Shown: positions 29,401-36,825 of the stretch, in pieces | Layout: each line of letters begins with the position of its first letter | Numbering within the stretch: position 1 is the first letter of the stretch | Source: Bacteroides caecigallinarum | Lineage (GTDB): Bacteria > Bacteroidota > Bacteroidia > Bacteroidales > Bacteroidaceae | NCBI RefSeq assembly: GCF_016902295.1 | Contig: NZ_JACJLQ010000026.1 | Coordinates: 1 to 52,012, forward strand | Length of the DNA stretch: 52,012 nucleotides | Direction: 5' to 3' | Notes under the pieces: model-generated | Told to the model about the DNA's origin: nothing | What the model saw: only the letters and a program-made list of their open reading frames with translations | The model's database searches: none | Made by a program: the position numbers and the translations under genes

Positions 29401-29742
29401 AGATGGAACAAGCCTTCTATTATGCTTCAGTGTGAAGCCAATTACTCTAATGCTCATGGAACTCCTTGGGTATACAAGCATAGAGGTATTGGCAAACTGG
29501 TGGGTGCTCCTGTTCCCGGAACTATGACAAGTGTCAATTGGGAGCGTCTTCAGGACCCTACACTGGTATTCGGTATTCCTGTGGTAGGTTATCGTTTGCC
29601 TGACGGAAGCTATCTGGAAAATACACAGCTTGAACCGGATATCTATATTCTGAACTCTCCTGAAACTATTGTTAAAGGTGAGGATACTCAGCTGAAGGCT
29701 GCTGTAGAGGAATTGCTGAAAGAAATTGATTCGGCCAAGTAA
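26449..29742 (+). CDS. Tricorn-like S41 family protease with beta-propeller and PDZ domains
   Basis: The 1097-residue protein starts with a signal peptide (MRKNILMLILGAGALTAQA) and so acts in the periplasm or beyond. It has a TolB/tricorn-type beta-propeller built of SPDGK repeats (ISPDGKSVVF, WSPDGKQIAF, FSPDGKFVYF, VSPDGKQVAF and more; about 25-540), a Lys/Asp/Glu-rich linker (about 565-610), a second propeller segment, a helical domain ending in LGELNVSHTGASY with the catalytic Ser-His pair, a PDZ domain (about 800-880), and the S41 core. YSNAHGTPWVYK, about residue 1000, is the likely nucleophile region: the Ser has the same distance to Pro as in archaeal tricorn, but the next residue is Asn, not Asp. 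It probably degrades oligopeptides. Single gene. Confidence 0.9.
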   Translation: MRKNILMLILGAGALTAQAASINPLWMRDVRISPDGKSVVFCYKGDMYKVSSDGGQAVQLTTQESYESDPVWSPDGKQIAFASDRYGNQDVFIMSADGGPARRLTLNSASEIPTAFSPDGKFVYFSASIQDPAQSALFPTLAMTELYKVPAEGGKTLQVLATPAEMVEFNNEGDLFLYQDCKGYEDEWRKHHTSSVTRDVWLYDTKSGKHTNLTERAGEDRNPVFSDDEKTVFFLSERNGGTFNVYSFPLSAPKNVSQISDFKVHPVRFLSVGDGNKLCYSYNGEIYTQNLGEKPKKLNVTLVRDDEDMPENMSFTRGASEAVVSPDGKQVAFIVRGEVFVTSVEYNTTKQITNTPEAEKGVSFGADNRTLVYASERGGNWGLYLAKIARKDDPNFPNATLIEEEALLPSTSVERGYPKFSPDGKEVAFIEDRNKLMVVNLESKKVRQITDGSTWYNTYGGFEYSWSPDGKWFTLEFIGHKHDPYTDIGIVKADGKGDIVNITGSGYTSGSPRWVMDGNALLFTTERYGMRNHASWGSLDDVMIVFMNQDSYDKFCLSKEDYEIEKALKEEQEKASKKENNSKGDKSSKKDDKKSKKGDDADKKDEESVKPVEVEIEGIEDRIVRLTPNSSSIASAIISEDGEKLYYLSSFEGGYDMWKLDLRKKETKLLHKMDAGWGDMQTDKEGKAVFILGGSNMQKMDASSESLKPITYKAEMKMDLAAEREYMFNHVYKQEKKRFYEVNMHGVDWEGLTEAYRRFLPHISNNYDFAEMLSEWLGELNVSHTGASYRPSSKTEATANLGLLYDWEYSGKGLRISEVVAKGPFDRKNSKVEAGNIIEKIDGSVIDKDTDYTTLLNGKAGKKVLVSVYNPESGKRWDEVVKPVTSAAMSSLLYKRWVKQRADEVEKLSGGRLGYVHIQSMDDGSFRTVYSDILGKYNNCEGIVIDTRFNGGGRLHEDIEVLFSGKKYFTQVIRGREACDMPSRRWNKPSIMLQCEANYSNAHGTPWVYKHRGIGKLVGAPVPGTMTSVNWERLQDPTLVFGIPVVGYRLPDGSYLENTQLEPDIYILNSPETIVKGEDTQLKAAVEELLKEIDSAK

Positions 29743-29761
29743 GGCTTAAAAATACTTAAAA

Positions 29762-29827
29762 AAAACGTGGGCAAATTTTAGGTAAAACGTGGGCAAGTTT
29801 GACTTAAAATTTGCCCACGTTTTTTTT
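29762..29827 (+). terminator. Terminator made of three 22-base units
   Basis: Units at 29762-29783, 29784-29805 and 29806-29827 are exactly 22 bases each. The first two begin AAAACGTGGGCAA; the third is the inverted copy (TTTGCCCACGTTTT) and pairs with either, then runs into eight T. It ends the protease transcript. The same three-unit plan with another sequence occurs at 48793-48857. Confidence 0.8.
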
Positions 29828-29915
29828 CTGATGTTTTGTCAAGATTGATATTTAGCTTGCTTTTTCCCGATTTTTCTATTACGTAAATTATTATAACCAG
29901 AAAAATATATCGTCT

Positions 29916-29961
29916 GTGTCATAATTATTACACCATTTTTCCATAAAAAATGTTTTATTTG
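29916..29961 (+). promoter_or_regulatory. Probable Crp/Fnr operator and promoter of the nrf operon
   Basis: GTGTCATAATTATTACAC at 29916-29933 is an 18-base palindrome with one mismatched pair. TTTATTTG at 29954-29961 is a near -7 element (one mismatch to TAnnTTTG). The centre of the palindrome is 36.5 bases before the end of that element, placing it at about -41.5, the class II activator position. A site sharing 13 of 18 bases sits at the same distance in front of the Nim-like gene at 36296. The regulator is probably the Crp/Fnr protein encoded at 35423-36118. Confidence 0.6.
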
Positions 29962-29977
29962 CAAAAAAGTATAATTT

Positions 29978-30538
29978 ATGACACTATCTAAACGACAAAA
30001 GATTTTTATATCTGTTGTATCAGGAATAATTGTAGGAGGAGGATTGTTTTTTCTCTACTTGCTGAGGGCACATACATATCTCACGGATGAGCCTTCTGCT
30101 TGTGTGAACTGCCATATCATGTCGCCTTATTATGCCACATGGATGCACAGCTCCCATTCAAGGGATGCCACATGTAATGACTGTCATGTACCGCATGAGA
30201 ATTTCGTCAGGAAATGGACTTTCAAGGGTATGGACGGAATGAAACATGTTGCGGCTTTTCTGACAAGTTCCGAACCTCAGGTCATACAGGCGCAATCTGC
30301 CAGTTCTCAGGTCATTATGAATAACTGCATCCGGTGTCATGAGCAATTGAATACCGAGTTTGTCAAGACCGGGCGTATAGACTATATGATGTCCGAGGTA
30401 GGGAAGGGGAAAGCCTGCTGGGATTGTCACAGGGATGTTCCGCATGGAGGAAAGAACAGCCTTTCGTCCACTCCTGACGCGGTGGTTCCATTACCGGATT
30501 CTCCATTGCCGGAATGGCTTAGGAAAATGAAAAGGTAA
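29978..30538 (+). CDS. nrfH: Cytochrome c nitrite reductase small subunit (tetraheme quinol dehydrogenase)
   Basis: The 186-residue NapC/NirT family protein has one N-terminal membrane anchor (IFISVVSGIIVGGGLFFLYLL, about 9-29) and four heme sites: CVNCH, CNDCH, CIRCH and CWDCH. It takes electrons from menaquinol and passes them to NrfA on the periplasmic face. CVNCHIMSP with a nearby Met fits the unusual first heme of NrfH. It is the first gene of nrfH-nrfA-resB-ccsA-porin; nrfA begins 20 bases later. Confidence 0.96.
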   Translation: MTLSKRQKIFISVVSGIIVGGGLFFLYLLRAHTYLTDEPSACVNCHIMSPYYATWMHSSHSRDATCNDCHVPHENFVRKWTFKGMDGMKHVAAFLTSSEPQVIQAQSASSQVIMNNCIRCHEQLNTEFVKTGRIDYMMSEVGKGKACWDCHRDVPHGGKNSLSSTPDAVVPLPDSPLPEWLRKMKR

Positions 30539-30558
30539 AATAATTAAATATAGAGTAT

Positions 30559-32034
30559 ATGATGAATAATTTTAAATCTTGGCATGGATGGTTGTTGTTT
30601 GTTGTATCAATGGCCGTAGTATTTTGTTTGGGACTGGCTGTGTCGGCCTTGTCTGAACGTAGAGCTGAAGTGGTAAGCATATTCAACAACAGGAAGAATC
30701 CGATGAAAGGAATTGTTCCTCAGAATGAGAAGTTCCAGAGTGATTTCCCTCGTGAGTATCAGACGTGGACTGAAACCGCCTACACAGATTTCCAGAGCGA
30801 GTTCAACGGAAACATCCAGGTTGATGTACTCGAGCAGCGTCCCGAAATGGTAATTCTATGGGCCGGCTATGCTTTCTCAAAAGATTATGCTACACCACGA
30901 GGACACATGCATGCCATAGAGGATATCCGTGCAACTTTACGTACAGGAGCCCCTCAGACTGCAAACGACGGACCACAACCTTCGACCTGTTGGACTTGTA
31001 AGAGTCCGGACGTTCCACGTATGATGCAGGAAATAGGAGTTGATTCATTCTATAACAACAAGTGGGCAGCTTTCGGTTCTGAGATTGTAAACCCTATAGG
31101 ATGTTCGGATTGTCATGATTCCGAGACAATGGACCTCCATATAAGTCGTCCGGCGCTGATTGAGGCTTTCGCACGTCAGGGAAAAGACATAACTAAGGCT
31201 ACACCTCAGGACATGCGTTCGCTGGTATGTGCGCAGTGTCATGTGGAATACTACTTTAAGGGTGACGGAAAATATCTGACTTTCCCGTGGGATAAAGGTA
31301 TGACTGTTGAGGCTATGGAGCAGTATTACGATGAAAACAATTTCTCTGATTATACTCACGCATTGAGCCGTGCTCCGATTATCAAGGCGCAGCATCCTGA
31401 TTATGAAATCTCGCAATTGGGTATTCACGGTCAGCGTGGAGTATCGTGTGCCGACTGCCACATGCCATATAAGAGTGAAGGCGGTATGAAGTTCAGCGAT
31501 CACCATATCCAGAGTCCGCTTGCCATGATAGACCGTACATGTCAGGTCTGCCATCGTGAAAGCGAAGAGACTTTGCGAAACAATGTTTACGAACGTCAGC
31601 GTAAGGCTAACGAAATAAGAAACCGTCTGGAAAAAGAACTTGCATCGGCACATATCGAGGCCAAGTTCGCATGGGATAAGGGCGCTACTGAAACTGAGAT
31701 GAAACCTGTATTGAAGCTTCTTCGCGAAGCGCAGTGGAGATGGGACTTTGGAGTGGCTTCACACGGAGCCGCATTCCATGCGCCTCAGGAAATCCAGAGA
31801 ATCCTTTCGCATGGACTTGACAGAGCTTTGCAGGCACGACTCTCTATATCTAAGGTCCTTGCAAAGCATGGATATACTGATGATGTTCCTATGCCGGATA
31901 TCTCTACCAAGGATAAGGCTCAGAAATATATAGGACTGGATATTCCTGCCGAAAAAGCGGCTAAAGAACGATTTATGAACACTACAGTTCCGGGCTGGCT
32001 GAAAGAGGCTAAGGCTAACGGACGTATCATTTGA
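30559..32034 (+). CDS. nrfA: Cytochrome c nitrite reductase, catalytic pentaheme subunit
   Basis: The 491-residue enzyme reduces nitrite to ammonium with six electrons in the periplasm. It has the active-site heme motif CWTCK (about residues 144-148, Lys as the axial ligand) and four CxxCH sites: CSDCH, CAQCH, CADCH and CQVCH. KAQHPDYEISQLGIHGQRGVSCADCHMPY holds the conserved region around the calcium and active-site His. An N-terminal hydrophobic segment (WLLFVVSMAVVFCLGLAVSA) is the signal or anchor. Two adjacent ATG codons are possible starts (30559 or 30562). Only four bases separate it from resB. Confidence 0.98.
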   Translation: MMNNFKSWHGWLLFVVSMAVVFCLGLAVSALSERRAEVVSIFNNRKNPMKGIVPQNEKFQSDFPREYQTWTETAYTDFQSEFNGNIQVDVLEQRPEMVILWAGYAFSKDYATPRGHMHAIEDIRATLRTGAPQTANDGPQPSTCWTCKSPDVPRMMQEIGVDSFYNNKWAAFGSEIVNPIGCSDCHDSETMDLHISRPALIEAFARQGKDITKATPQDMRSLVCAQCHVEYYFKGDGKYLTFPWDKGMTVEAMEQYYDENNFSDYTHALSRAPIIKAQHPDYEISQLGIHGQRGVSCADCHMPYKSEGGMKFSDHHIQSPLAMIDRTCQVCHRESEETLRNNVYERQRKANEIRNRLEKELASAHIEAKFAWDKGATETEMKPVLKLLREAQWRWDFGVASHGAAFHAPQEIQRILSHGLDRALQARLSISKVLAKHGYTDDVPMPDISTKDKAQKYIGLDIPAEKAAKERFMNTTVPGWLKEAKANGRII

Positions 32035-32038
32035 TACC

Positions 32039-33262
32039 ATGTGGAAAAATACTTGGGGAGTTAAAGAAGGGATAATGACCTGTGGCGGACTTATCGTCAT
32101 AGGTCTTATCCTTCATTTGTTTACGGGAGGAATAAACTGGGACAGTTTTGCCTGGCCTCTAAATATCTGTGTCTTGGCAATATACGTCGTTGCGATAATC
32201 GTATTGTATATTCTAAGGAAAAAGGTGTATTTCGTGCGTTGGGCAATGTCCTACAAAGCGGCAGTCCCATCGTTGGTAGCCGTAGTGTTCCTGACCTTCC
32301 TTATGGGAATGATAAGGCAGGTGCCGTCTTCGGTACAGTCGGAAGATGTATTCATCTTGAACCGCATGCTTTCATTCTGGCCTTTTATTCTTGTCTATCT
32401 TTGGATGACTACTATCGTAGGACTGGTTTCTATAAGGAGTCTGTTTCATTTTCGCATCAGAAGAATACCGTTTCTGCTGAATCATCTTGGCCTGTTCATA
32501 GCCTTGGTTTCTGCTACTTTGGGAAGTGCCGATATGAAGAGACTTACGATGAACACCCGTATAGGTCAGGCGGAATGGCGTGCCACTGATGCTGATGGAA
32601 ATGTGTACGAACTGCCGCTTGCCGTAGAACTGAAAGACTTCAGTATTGATGAATATCCTCCCAAGCTTATGCTGATAGATAATGCTACAGGCAAGGCTCT
32701 GCCCTATGGTACGCCGGAACATATCTTGTTGGAGGAAGGGGTAAAATCAGGAATGTTGTCAGGATGGAATATTGAGATATCGGACAGAATAGAGATGGCG
32801 GCTTCTGTATCGGGGAATGACACTGTGAAGTATGTGGAATGGCCTAGCACCGGAGCAACTTATGCCGTAAATGTTAGAGCTGTATCGCCTGACGGCAAAC
32901 AGTCTGTCAGCGGATGGGTAAGTTGCGGAAGTTTCTTTTTCCCTTATCAGGCATTGCGTCTTGACAATGATTGCAGCCTTGTCATGCCCGACAGGGAGCC
33001 TCGCCGTTATTCATCCGACGTAGTGATTTATACTGAGAGCGGCAAAACGCAGGAAGAGACCATAGAGGTGAACAGACCTGCCGAGATAGAAGGTTGGAAG
33101 ATATATCAGCTTAGCTATGACGAAAGTAAAGGACGCTGGAGCGATATAAGTGTTTTTGAACTGGTTTCAGACCCGTGGTTGCCTGCTGTATATGTCGGAA
33201 TTATAATGATAATGCTGGGAGCTGTATGTATGTTCGTTACGGCACAAAAGAATAACAATTAG
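32039..33262 (+). CDS. ResB/Ccs1-like cytochrome c maturation protein
   Basis: The 407-residue membrane protein has three to four N-terminal helices (TCGGLIVIGLILHLFTG, ICVLAIYVVAIIVLYIL, AVPSLVAVVFLTFLMGM, PFILVYLWMTTIVGLVSI), a large periplasmic domain from about residue 150 to 370, and a last helix (AVYVGIIMIMLGAVCMFVTA). Position between nrfA and ccsA and this topology mark it as the ResB partner of system II cytochrome c maturation, which delivers heme to apocytochromes such as NrfH and NrfA. Sequence similarity to classical ResB is weak by eye; the call leans on context. Confidence 0.85.
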   Translation: MWKNTWGVKEGIMTCGGLIVIGLILHLFTGGINWDSFAWPLNICVLAIYVVAIIVLYILRKKVYFVRWAMSYKAAVPSLVAVVFLTFLMGMIRQVPSSVQSEDVFILNRMLSFWPFILVYLWMTTIVGLVSIRSLFHFRIRRIPFLLNHLGLFIALVSATLGSADMKRLTMNTRIGQAEWRATDADGNVYELPLAVELKDFSIDEYPPKLMLIDNATGKALPYGTPEHILLEEGVKSGMLSGWNIEISDRIEMAASVSGNDTVKYVEWPSTGATYAVNVRAVSPDGKQSVSGWVSCGSFFFPYQALRLDNDCSLVMPDREPRRYSSDVVIYTESGKTQEETIEVNRPAEIEGWKIYQLSYDESKGRWSDISVFELVSDPWLPAVYVGIIMIMLGAVCMFVTAQKNNN

Positions 33263-33275
33263 CAAACAAACGATT

Positions 33276-34067
33276 ATGATGAATTGGGATTGGTTTATAT
33301 ATTTTGCCGTTTTGTCTGTGGTATTGTGGACTGCAGGTTCTTGGAATGCCTTTAAAGGGTCACAGTCGAAGGCATGTGTTTTCACTATTGCCGGACTCCT
33401 TGTGTTCGGTACCTTCATAGGTCTGTTGTGGGCATCATTGGAACGTCCTCCACTGCGCACTATGGGAGAGACTCGCCTCTGGTACTCTTTCTTTTTGCCA
33501 TTGGCCGGACTGATAACCTATGTCAGATGGAAATACAAATGGATTCTGTGTTTCAGTACCATACTGTCGGTGGTATTCATTTGCGTCAACCTGCTTAAGC
33601 CTGAGATTCACAATAAGGCGTTAATGCCGGCATTGCAGAGTCCGTGGTTTGCTCCTCATGTCATTATCTATATGTTCGCATACGCTATGCTGGGAGCCTC
33701 TGCCATAATGGGAATTTATCTTCTGTGGATAAAGAAGACCGGGTGCGATGTTAAGGAGATGGCTTTATGTGATAACATGGTGTATGTAGGTCTGTCATTC
33801 ATGACTTTGGGAATGCTGACCGGTGCCTTGTGGGCTAAAGAGGCATGGGGACACTACTGGTCGTGGGACCCTAAAGAAACATGGGCTGCCGTAACATGGT
33901 TTTCATATCTTACCTATATTCACATGAGGTTAGGAATACAAGGCAGAGAAAAGTCATCCTTGTATATATTGCTTTTGTCGTTTATATTTCTACAGATGTG
34001 CTGGTGGGGTATTAACTATTTGCCTTCGGCACAAGGAAGCAGTATCCATACTTATAATATGAACTGA
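33276..34067 (+). CDS. ccsA: CcsA/ResC-like heme lyase component of cytochrome c maturation
   Basis: The 263-residue protein has about eight membrane helices and the heme-handling WWD-type motif WGHYWSWDPKETWAAVTW (about residues 191-208), the hallmark of CcsA/CcmC/CcmF proteins. The His residues flanking it (for example in PWFAPHVIIYM and TYIHMRL) match the heme ligands of the family. With the preceding ResB-like protein it forms the system II synthase that attaches heme to CxxCH motifs outside the membrane. Two ATGs in a row begin the gene; it follows resB by 13 bases. The missing part for NrfA is a dedicated CxxCK lyase, so this one pair must also serve the Lys-ligated heme. Confidence 0.95.
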   Translation: MMNWDWFIYFAVLSVVLWTAGSWNAFKGSQSKACVFTIAGLLVFGTFIGLLWASLERPPLRTMGETRLWYSFFLPLAGLITYVRWKYKWILCFSTILSVVFICVNLLKPEIHNKALMPALQSPWFAPHVIIYMFAYAMLGASAIMGIYLLWIKKTGCDVKEMALCDNMVYVGLSFMTLGMLTGALWAKEAWGHYWSWDPKETWAAVTWFSYLTYIHMRLGIQGREKSSLYILLLSFIFLQMCWWGINYLPSAQGSSIHTYNMN

Positions 34068-34084
34068 TTAAAACCTTGAAATTT

Positions 34085-35371
34085 ATGGGAAAAATAAGTT
34101 TACATTTTTTGATTCCATTCCTTCTTATGGGGAATGCATCATTGTCTTATGCTCAAGATGACAAAAAAGCGGATGACAGTTTCTGGGTGTCAGCCCAGAT
34201 TCGTACAAGGGGAGAATACCGTAATGGTGCATTGTATCCCCGGGATAAAGGAGAGTCTCCGGCCGGATTCGTAAACGAGCGTGCCAGACTTACATTCGGT
34301 TATGAACGTCAGAAACTGGCTTTAAGGTTTTCTGCACAGCATCTAGGTGTATGGGGACAGGATGCCCTTATTGATAAAAACGGGCGTTTCATATTGAATG
34401 AGGCATGGGCATCTTTCAATATGAATGACTATTGGTTTGTGCAGCTGGGTAGGCAGGCGTTGGTGTACGATGATGAACGAATTCTCGGAAGCCTTGACTG
34501 GAATGTTGCCGGACGTTATCATGACGCGTTGAAGATAGGATATAAGAACAATGGCCATCAGCTTCATGGAATATTTGCTTTCAATCAGAATGACGAGAAC
34601 GTAATAGGAGGAACATTCTATGACAGCAGTAAAACCAAACTCTACAAGAATATGCAGACGTTGTGGTATCATTATGATTGCGTATCAACACCTCTGCAGG
34701 TTTCATTGCTTGCGATGAACATTGGTCAGGAAGGTGGAGATGCCGCGACAAGGAAGGCTGATACCAAATACATGCAGACTTTCGGTACTTATATCAAATA
34801 TATGCCGGACTCATGGAACATCTCAGGATCGTTCTATTATCAGACCGGTAAAAATGCGGCTTCACGCACAGTTTCCGCATATATGGGAAATATAGACCTC
34901 TCATATAGTATAAACAGATTATGGTCTGTGGGTATAGGTACAGACTATTTGAGCGGAAGCAACGATGCAGACGGAAAATATAAGGCGTTCAATCCTCTAT
35001 ATGGCACACATCATAAGTTTTACGGAGGAATGGATTATTTCTATGCCACAGATTTTGCGGCTGGTTATAATCCGGGCCTTTCGGATACTCATGTGGGAGT
35101 TGACTTCAAGGTATCAAATGCTGTATCTATGGGGCTGAACTATCATTATTTTGCTACAGCAGTCAAGCTGGACAACCTGAAACGTACACTTGGTTCTGAA
35201 GTTGATTATCAACTTAACTGGAAGATAATGAAAGATGTCAGTATGACGGTAGGTTATTCCGTTATGTTCGGAACATCAACAATGGATGCGGTGAAAGGTG
35301 GAAACCACAAAAGCTGGCAAGACTGGGGATGGGTATCCCTGAATATTAATCCAAGAATATTTATAAAATAA
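34085..35371 (+). CDS. Outer-membrane porin of the alginate-export type
   Basis: From ATG 34085 the product is 428 residues with a signal peptide (ISLHFLIPFLLMGNASLSYAQ) and a pattern of alternating aromatic and polar strands up to a C-terminal aromatic-rich strand (WVSLNINPRIFIK), typical of a beta-barrel. Segments such as IRTRGEYRNGALYPR, ERARLTFGYERQKLALRFSAQ and WFVQLGRQALVYDDERILGSLDWNVAGR are those of the alginate_export domain family, which in Bacteroidetes need not involve alginate. It follows ccsA by 17 bases and closes the nrf operon, so it may let nitrite or nitrate in. A TTG at 34076 is a less likely start. Confidence 0.85.
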   Translation: MGKISLHFLIPFLLMGNASLSYAQDDKKADDSFWVSAQIRTRGEYRNGALYPRDKGESPAGFVNERARLTFGYERQKLALRFSAQHLGVWGQDALIDKNGRFILNEAWASFNMNDYWFVQLGRQALVYDDERILGSLDWNVAGRYHDALKIGYKNNGHQLHGIFAFNQNDENVIGGTFYDSSKTKLYKNMQTLWYHYDCVSTPLQVSLLAMNIGQEGGDAATRKADTKYMQTFGTYIKYMPDSWNISGSFYYQTGKNAASRTVSAYMGNIDLSYSINRLWSVGIGTDYLSGSNDADGKYKAFNPLYGTHHKFYGGMDYFYATDFAAGYNPGLSDTHVGVDFKVSNAVSMGLNYHYFATAVKLDNLKRTLGSEVDYQLNWKIMKDVSMTVGYSVMFGTSTMDAVKGGNHKSWQDWGWVSLNINPRIFIK

Positions 35372-35381
35372 TTTATACATA

Positions 35382-35425
35382 ATACAAAAAGGCCATTCTT
35401 CTAATGAATGGTCTTTTGTATTTTA
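35382..35425. terminator. Bidirectional terminator between the nrf operon and the Crp/Fnr gene
   Basis: ATACAAAAAGGCCATTC pairs with GAATGGTCTTTTGTAT with one bulge; A/T-rich runs on both sides serve the two convergent transcripts. Confidence 0.8.
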
Positions 35426-36118
35426 TAAAGTTATGTTCTTTATAGCTTTCAAGTTCAATTCAATATAATTGCTGTCTTTTCTGGTAATAATACCTTCTTT
35501 CTCCATTTTGTTGAATTCAGTCGAAAGGGCAGGACGAGAAACATTGATGTATTCTGCCAGCTGGGTTATAGTATGAGGTAGTCTTATCGTAGAAGACCCT
35601 TTATCAAGCCTTTTCATTAAATAAACGAGTATTCTTTCACGGATTGTTTTTCTTGACAATACATCCAGCCTCATAGTGGTACATACATTGCAGTTCCCCG
35701 AAACACAGAGGAAATTCTTTAGGATATCAGGGTATTTGCTTATCAGTTCGAACGTAGAATCTTTTGTAGCTGTCAGCAAGACTGATTTTTCAAGAGTCTT
35801 GAACGTGGCAGGCAGACGGTTGTCCTTTTTGAAAAGATGAGGGGTGGCAAAAGCTCTTGGAGCTTCAATATACTCTATAAGCACTTCATTTGCATTGGCA
35901 TCTATGATATTTACCTCCAGTTTGCCCTCCAGCAATATGTATAAATTACAGCATACGTTTCCCTGTTCAAGTACAACAGTATTTTCATTAATCTCGTAAA
36001 GCTTGATGTCCAGTCTCTTTGGAATCTCGTTTTTTATATTGACAGGCAGATTGTCGAACAAAGGTATGGATAATAGCTTTTCCTTATAATAATTATCGAA
36101 AGTAATAGTCTTCATCAT
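35423..36118 (-). CDS. Crp/Fnr family transcriptional regulator
   Basis: The 231-residue protein has an N-terminal cyclic-nucleotide-binding-like domain (about 20-125; VVLEQGNVCCNLYILLEGKLEVN), a dimer helix and a C-terminal winged helix (about 160-231; TITQLAEYINVSRPALSTEFNKMEKEGIITRK). It does not have the conserved Arg/Ser cAMP pocket in an obvious form. Cysteines occur in NVCCNL and in LCVSGNCNVC just before the dimer helix (about 138-147), which could sense oxygen, NO or redox state. It sits between the nrf operon and a divergent Nim-like gene that share an operator-like site, so it probably controls both. A full promoter (TTTG, 20 bases, TACTTTTG) precedes it. Confidence 0.92.
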   Translation of the reverse strand: MMKTITFDNYYKEKLLSIPLFDNLPVNIKNEIPKRLDIKLYEINENTVVLEQGNVCCNLYILLEGKLEVNIIDANANEVLIEYIEAPRAFATPHLFKKDNRLPATFKTLEKSVLLTATKDSTFELISKYPDILKNFLCVSGNCNVCTTMRLDVLSRKTIRERILVYLMKRLDKGSSTIRLPHTITQLAEYINVSRPALSTEFNKMEKEGIITRKDSNYIELNLKAIKNITL

Positions 36119-36137
36119 AGCTTTACTGTTTTAAATG

Positions 36138-36169
36138 CAAAAGTATCAGTTTAATCTTTAATCATCAAA
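36138..36169 (-). promoter_or_regulatory. Promoter of the Crp/Fnr gene
   Basis: On the minus strand TTTG (36169-36166) and TACTTTTG (36145-36138) are separated by 20 bases, a consensus Bacteroidetes promoter 20 bases before the start codon. Confidence 0.65.
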
Positions 36170-36214
36170 TTTATTCTGGTATTAATGATTTTATTTTCTG
36201 ATAATTATGCGTGT

Positions 36215-36260
36215 ACGTCATATATCTTACACGGCAAGTGATATTATGATTGTATTTTTG
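36215..36260 (+). promoter_or_regulatory. Probable Crp/Fnr operator and promoter of the Nim-like gene
   Basis: ACGTCATATATCTTACAC at 36215-36232 shares 13 of 18 bases with the palindrome before nrfH, including GTCATA and TTACAC. A perfect -7 element TATTTTTG is at 36253-36260, again 36.5 bases from the centre of the site to its last base. A flanking CGTGTA...TACACG inverted repeat (36210-36233) surrounds it. Confidence 0.6.
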
Positions 36261-36295
36261 TCAAACCTAATACAGAAATTTATAACAGATAGAAT

Positions 36296-36811
36296 ATGAG
36301 AAAAACAAGTCGTGAGATGGACAGCAAATGGGCCCTTGAGATAATGCGCAAGGCTCCTTATATAACTGTCAGTTTTACTAGGGCAGACGGTACTGCATAC
36401 GGCGTGCCGCTTTCGCTGGCAAGTAAAGATGATAATGTATGGTATTTTCACTGTGCACAGGAGGGTGACAAGCTTGATGCCATAGCCGTAAATCCGGAAG
36501 TATGCCTTTCTGCTGTAACCAAATGCCAGCCTACTGTAGGTCCGAAGGATGGAACCTTCACACTGCAGTATCGTTCGGCCATAGCATTCGGCAAGGCGGA
36601 ACTGGTGACAGATACGGATGAAAAGATACTGGCGCTTAGACTGATAAGCGAACGTTTCCTGCCAAAACACATGGATGCTTTCGATGAGGCTATCCGGAGA
36701 AGCATTCACCGTACGGCGGTAGTCAGGATAACCTTGTCGGCTCCTCCTACGGGCAAGCGCAAGCAGTATGATAAGAATGGAGATGAAATGAAGTATGGCA
36801 GAATGGAATGA
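36296..36811 (+). CDS. Pyridoxamine 5'-phosphate oxidase-fold flavoprotein, Nim-like
   Basis: The 171-residue protein resembles the NimA/Pyridox_ox_2 group of split-barrel FMN or heme-binding proteins: ILRKAPYITVSFTRADGTAYGVPLSLASKDDNVWYFHCAQEGDKLDAI-type order, YRSAIAFGKAELVTD and AVVRITL are seen in the same order as in Nim proteins of Bacteroides, where they are linked to 5-nitroimidazole resistance. Many relatives are not resistance genes. The promoter shares an operator-like site with nrf, which points to a role under nitrite or NO stress. The stop codon overlaps a possible ATG of the next gene by four bases. Confidence 0.85.
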   Translation: MRKTSREMDSKWALEIMRKAPYITVSFTRADGTAYGVPLSLASKDDNVWYFHCAQEGDKLDAIAVNPEVCLSAVTKCQPTVGPKDGTFTLQYRSAIAFGKAELVTDTDEKILALRLISERFLPKHMDAFDEAIRRSIHRTAVVRITLSAPPTGKRKQYDKNGDEMKYGRME

Positions 36812-36825
36812 CGGAGGGATTTACT

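Noticed and set aside
29762..29827. Short CRISPR-like array (22-base units)
   Set aside because: There are no spacers between the units, one unit is inverted, and the element ends in a T run after a gene: it is a terminator.
34076..34084. TTG start for the porin
   Set aside because: ATG 34085 gives a clean signal peptide; the same reasoning rejects TTG 9346 for the lipoprotein gene.
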